Below are positions 40,155 through 42,678 of a stretch of 42,678 bases of DNA, piece by piece. A program made the translations under genes and the position numbers. Under the pieces are notes generated by a model. That model did no database searches, was not told the origin of the DNA, and was given only the letters and a program-made list of their open reading frames with translations. This DNA is from Flavipsychrobacter sp. (lineage in GTDB: Bacteria > Bacteroidota > Bacteroidia > Chitinophagales > Chitinophagaceae): positions 1-42,678 of the forward strand of contig JAEUVZ010000040.1 in NCBI GenBank assembly GCA_016786665.1. Direction: 5' to 3'. Each line of letters starts with the position of its first letter. Within the stretch, counting starts at the first letter, position 1.

Positions 40155-40607
40155 ATGCAGACCGCCTTCAACAAAGACCTTCCGCTGGCTATAGGTGCCG
40201 ACCATGCCGGTTATGAATACAAAGAAGCCATTAAACAATGGCTTACCGAACAGGGCTGGAACGTTTCTGACAAAGGGACGCATGGCCCGGACAGCGTAGA
40301 TTACCCCGATTACGCCCACCCTACCGCCAGTATGGTAGAGAAGGGAGAAGCCGGCGTAGGCATACTGATTTGCGGCAGTGCGAATGGTGTCTGCATTACC
40401 GCCAATAAACACCAGGGCATCCGTGCCGCGCTCTGCTGGAATGCTGATGTGGCCTCGCTGGCCCGCCAGCACAACGATGCTAACATTATAGGGCTGCCCG
40501 CGCGCTTTGTATCGCTGGAAGAAGCCAAGCAAATGGTCTCTATATTTCTTTCTACTGCCTTTGAAGGTGGCCGCCACCAGAACAGGGTGGATAAGATAAG
40601 CTGCTAA
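40155..40607 (+). CDS. rpiB: Ribose-5-phosphate isomerase B
   Basis: RpiB (RpiB/LacAB family) interconverts ribose 5-phosphate and ribulose 5-phosphate in the pentose phosphate pathway. The 150-residue protein has the family motifs GADHAGYEYKEAI, VDYPDYAHP and ILICGSANGVCITANKHQGIRAAL, with the catalytic Cys expected in CGSANG. Close relatives act on allose 6-phosphate, so substrate is assigned by family. The ATG is 3 nt after the tatC stop, which suggests cotranscription. A strong bidirectional terminator follows. Confidence 0.93.
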   Translation: MQTAFNKDLPLAIGADHAGYEYKEAIKQWLTEQGWNVSDKGTHGPDSVDYPDYAHPTASMVEKGEAGVGILICGSANGVCITANKHQGIRAALCWNADVASLARQHNDANIIGLPARFVSLEEAKQMVSIFLSTAFEGGRHQNRVDKISC

Positions 40608-40623
40608 ACAATACAGAATATTA

Positions 40624-40663
40624 AAAAAGCGAAAGGCACCTTACCAGGTGCCTTTCGCTTTTT
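40624..40663. terminator. Bidirectional terminator between rpiB and the 490-aa membrane protein gene
   Basis: An 18-bp perfect stem, AAAAAGCGAAAGGCACCT/AGGTGCCTTTCGCTTTTT (40624-40641 with 40646-40663), with a 4-nt loop. It reaches into the stop codon of the minus-strand gene at 40662. Confidence 0.9.
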
Positions 40664-42134
40664 AGTCTATCGCTTCATACTTTTTTATGAACAGTTCCAG
40701 CGATGTATTCTCGTGGGTAAGATACACGGTCTTTTCCCCAAAGAGATTGATAGTATAGTCGTCGCTGAGTTTCTGCGTCAGCGTACAGCGCACAATGTAT
40801 ATGCCCGGTTTTACGTCTGGCGCCACAAACGAGGCCGTATATTTATCGTCCGACTTACGGGCGGTAATTATCTCCCTGCCATTTACGTTGTGCATGGTCA
40901 CCACCGCATTGGCGAAGCCAATATCTATTATCTCATTCTTCTCTTCTTCATATAGCCCGCTTACATCCAGGTTCAGCACTACCACTACCTGCGGCACCAC
41001 GTCACCCGTTGGCGTATCCGGCTGCAGGCTTGCTGCAGGGGGCGTTTCCTCTTCCTCCGCTGTCAAAGCCATGGTAGAAGATAGCGCCTCCAGTTCTTCC
41101 TCTTTGGTCTTTACATCACTCCCCGGCCCGCCTTCGGTGGTTTCTTTATACAGGTCGTTTATTACGGCCGGGCTCGGCTCCCCTACCGGCATTTGCTCCT
41201 GGTGTGCCGGCGAGGGTTGGGTGGGCGTTTTAGCCACTACGGCATGGTATTCCGGCTCTGGCGGTTTCGTCCGGGTGGCTGCCGGTATTTCTGCTGCAGC
41301 TACCGGGTGCTCCGGGAACAGCGCCGATTTCAGACGTTCCAGGAAGCTCATCAGCCCGCCGGAAAACAGGCCGGCAACAAAGGAGAATACGATAGTACCC
41401 TGCGTGGCATTCACGTCCGATACTTCGCTGTGTCTAAAATAATTGAATGCCAGTATCAGTATAATAGTAAATACCGGCGCGTAGAAAAACTTGGCGGCCT
41501 GGTACGGAACCTCCTTAGCGCTAAACGCACCCCATCCCCGGCTGCGGGCAATTACCCCCAGCGCGAACAGGTTGCTGCATATCACACCGAACAATACCCA
41601 GAAAATCATCTCCAGGTACATATATGGCCCGCTGAGCCAGAAGTAGGAATCTACCTTAATATCCAGGTCTTCCAGCAGTCCCGCTACTTCGCGTCCGCTG
41701 TAGGTGCGTATGTAGCTGGCAATAACTGCTTCATCTTCCTTGCGCACCTTATTATCAAATTCGGTGCGTACATACAGGAGGGCTTTATTTATCCGGCAAC
41801 TGTCATCACACACCTGGCTCATCTCTGTGCGCGGTTGCGGTTGAGTGGCCTGCCGGAACGAGTCCATGTCCGGAGGAAGGGCAGTAGTATCCACTACCTG
41901 GGGTGCCGGCGCTACTGGGAGTGCCGACTCGTAAAGTATGCGGTTAAGCTTTTCTATGTTACTGCGGCTGAACTGCCGCGACTGGTAGCCATTAAAAACA
42001 CGGGACTGGTGCGTATATATGTACAAGCCAGCCCACACAAAGAGGAATATGACCAGGAACGCAAACCATCTGCCGGCTGTTTTATATGGCGGGGTACTGC
42101 CTTTTGAGCCGTTGTCAATAAGACTATTAGACAT
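40662..42134 (-). CDS. Unrecognised four-helix membrane protein with a C-terminal beta domain (490 aa)
   Basis: Four membrane helices are predicted (about 22-41, 170-194, 212-232, 245-265), with a periplasmic loop between the first two that contains Cys109 and Cys113 and a Pro-rich stretch. If the N-terminus is inside, the rest after residue 266 is cytoplasmic: a Pro/Glu/Thr-rich disordered linker (about 275-385) and a beta-sandwich-like domain (about 386-490) with SGLYEEEKNEIIDIGFANAVV and KYTASFVAPDVKPGIYIVRC. No family was recognised. The start is an ATG shared with a polar N-terminus. The 362-nt gap upstream (42135-42496) contains the promoter of the next gene and nothing else I can support. 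Confidence 0.75.
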   Translation of the reverse strand: MSNSLIDNGSKGSTPPYKTAGRWFAFLVIFLFVWAGLYIYTHQSRVFNGYQSRQFSRSNIEKLNRILYESALPVAPAPQVVDTTALPPDMDSFRQATQPQPRTEMSQVCDDSCRINKALLYVRTEFDNKVRKEDEAVIASYIRTYSGREVAGLLEDLDIKVDSYFWLSGPYMYLEMIFWVLFGVICSNLFALGVIARSRGWGAFSAKEVPYQAAKFFYAPVFTIILILAFNYFRHSEVSDVNATQGTIVFSFVAGLFSGGLMSFLERLKSALFPEHPVAAAEIPAATRTKPPEPEYHAVVAKTPTQPSPAHQEQMPVGEPSPAVINDLYKETTEGGPGSDVKTKEEELEALSSTMALTAEEEETPPAASLQPDTPTGDVVPQVVVVLNLDVSGLYEEEKNEIIDIGFANAVVTMHNVNGREIITARKSDDKYTASFVAPDVKPGIYIVRCTLTQKLSDDYTINLFGEKTVYLTHENTSLELFIKKYEAID

Positions 42135-42412
42135 TTTTACACTTCATTTTAAGGAATCCGGGGTACACTTCCCTCTGTCTCGCTCTATATGCAGATGTCC
42201 AGGGCTTACAAATAACGCCTGGATAATGTGAAAGTAGGCCATCCATAGGAATTTTACAAATAGCACGATGCCGCCGCCAGGCGTAACGGGGTGCAAACGT
42301 TAATTTTTTTAACAGTAAAACCCCGTCAGTTAAGGCGTCCACGCTGGTTTTCCGGCTATTGGTTAAGCGTTTGTTATCCGCTTCCTAACACAGGGTTAAG
42401 CCGGCCGGTTTA

Positions 42413-42445
42413 TTTTGAATCGCCCCCGCACTACCCCCATCTTTG
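42413..42445 (+). promoter_or_regulatory. Promoter candidate TTTTG-N20-CATCTTTG for the 3'-truncated secreted protein
   Basis: TTTTG at 42413-42417 and CATCTTTG at 42438-42445 with 20 nt between fit the Bacteroidota -33/-7 layout, with one mismatch in the -7 element. It lies about 50 nt before the ATG at 42497. Confidence 0.5.
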
Positions 42446-42496
42446 TGCAGCAAAACGATTCAAACAATTTTCAAAACAATAGTTCAAACAAAAGAA

Positions 42497-42678
42497 ATGA
42501 AAAAGATCATCATCATCGCCGCAGCTTTTTTAGGCCTGGCTTTTAACTCAAACGCTCAGAATGCTTCTGCCACCGCTACTCAGTCGGTGAGCCTGACGCT
42601 CTCTAACGCTATCGCTATCACCTTTACCGGTTCCGGTACCAACACGGGTGGCGCGGTTACCCTGCCGTTCTCTACGGT
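42497..42678 (+). CDS. Secreted protein, 3' truncated by window edge
   Basis: Signal peptide MKKIIIIAAAFLGLAFNSNAQ followed by a Ser/Thr/Ala/Gly-rich region (NASATATQSVSLTLSNAIAI). About 60 residues are visible before the window ends. This opening is like many exported structural or adhesive proteins of Bacteroidota, and no family can be named. The ATG at 42497 has an AAAGAA purine-rich stretch upstream. Confidence 0.75.
   Translation, partial: MKKIIIIAAAFLGLAFNSNAQNASATATQSVSLTLSNAIAITFTGSGTNTGGAVTLPFST

Noticed and set aside
41193-42107. 304-codon plus-strand frame across the 490-aa membrane protein gene
   Set aside because: Low-complexity shadow. The minus-strand frame has clear membrane helices and a proper end before a terminator.
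42127-42342. 71-codon minus-strand frame upstream of the 490-aa membrane protein
   Set aside because: It overlaps the start of the neighbouring gene and a likely regulatory region, and its composition is not protein-like.

Overview
The window is a stretch of chromosome from a Bacteroidota bacterium, most likely a member of the Chitinophagaceae or a close relative. Base composition looks near 50% GC. Five secreted proteins carry type IX secretion (T9SS) C-terminal sorting domains (type A YPNPA-like or type B CHU_C-like). Several promoters match the Bacteroidota -7 element TAnnTTTG, often placed almost on top of the start codon. Glutamine synthetase is type III. No rRNA, tRNA, CRISPR array, prophage or insertion sequence was seen, and gene order looks like ordinary core plus lineage-specific chromosome.

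Layout. 1-4.6 kb: end of an unknown gene, a small helical protein behind clpX, then priA and tatA. 4.6-7.5 kb: two Tat-exported ferritin-like proteins and a thioredoxin-reductase-like flavoprotein, which also has an RR-type leader. 7.5-10.2 kb: a Fur-family regulator followed by a His-rich membrane protein, a T9SS cargo protein and a lipoprotein, with a perfect 10-3-10 palindrome nearby. 10.3-15.3 kb: small lipoprotein, glycosyltransferase-like protein, EamA transporter, SRPBCC protein, tadA, Rieske protein, LD-carboxypeptidase and rhodanese. 15.3-19.8 kb: adk-obg, a pseudouridine synthase and the aerotolerance-type genes batB-batC.

20.1-24 kb holds a three-gene unit: an ECF sigma factor, a protein joining a cytoplasmic anti-sigma-like region through one inner-membrane helix and a roughly 300-residue linker to a predicted outer-membrane beta-barrel, and a T9SS cargo protein. 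24-31.9 kb: nitroreductase, LpxR-like lipid A deacylase, a CHU_C protein, a PAS-PAS-HisKA protein with no ATPase domain, glutamine synthetase III and a phosphopantetheinyl transferase. 32-36.4 kb: dcd and two tandem paralogous T9SS proteins. 36.5-37.3 kb: two low-complexity lipoproteins. 37.5-39.2 kb: a second ECF sigma factor, coupled to an anti-sigma-like/transmembrane/trypsin-like protease fusion. 39.3 kb to the end: tatC-rpiB, an unrecognised four-helix membrane protein and the start of a secreted protein.

The strongest candidates for undescribed biology are the two ECF loci. Both pair a sigma factor with a membrane partner that is not a standard FecR-type anti-sigma factor: one ends in an outer-membrane barrel and the other in a periplasmic protease. 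These assignments rest on reading motifs and topology by eye. No database search or structure prediction was run.
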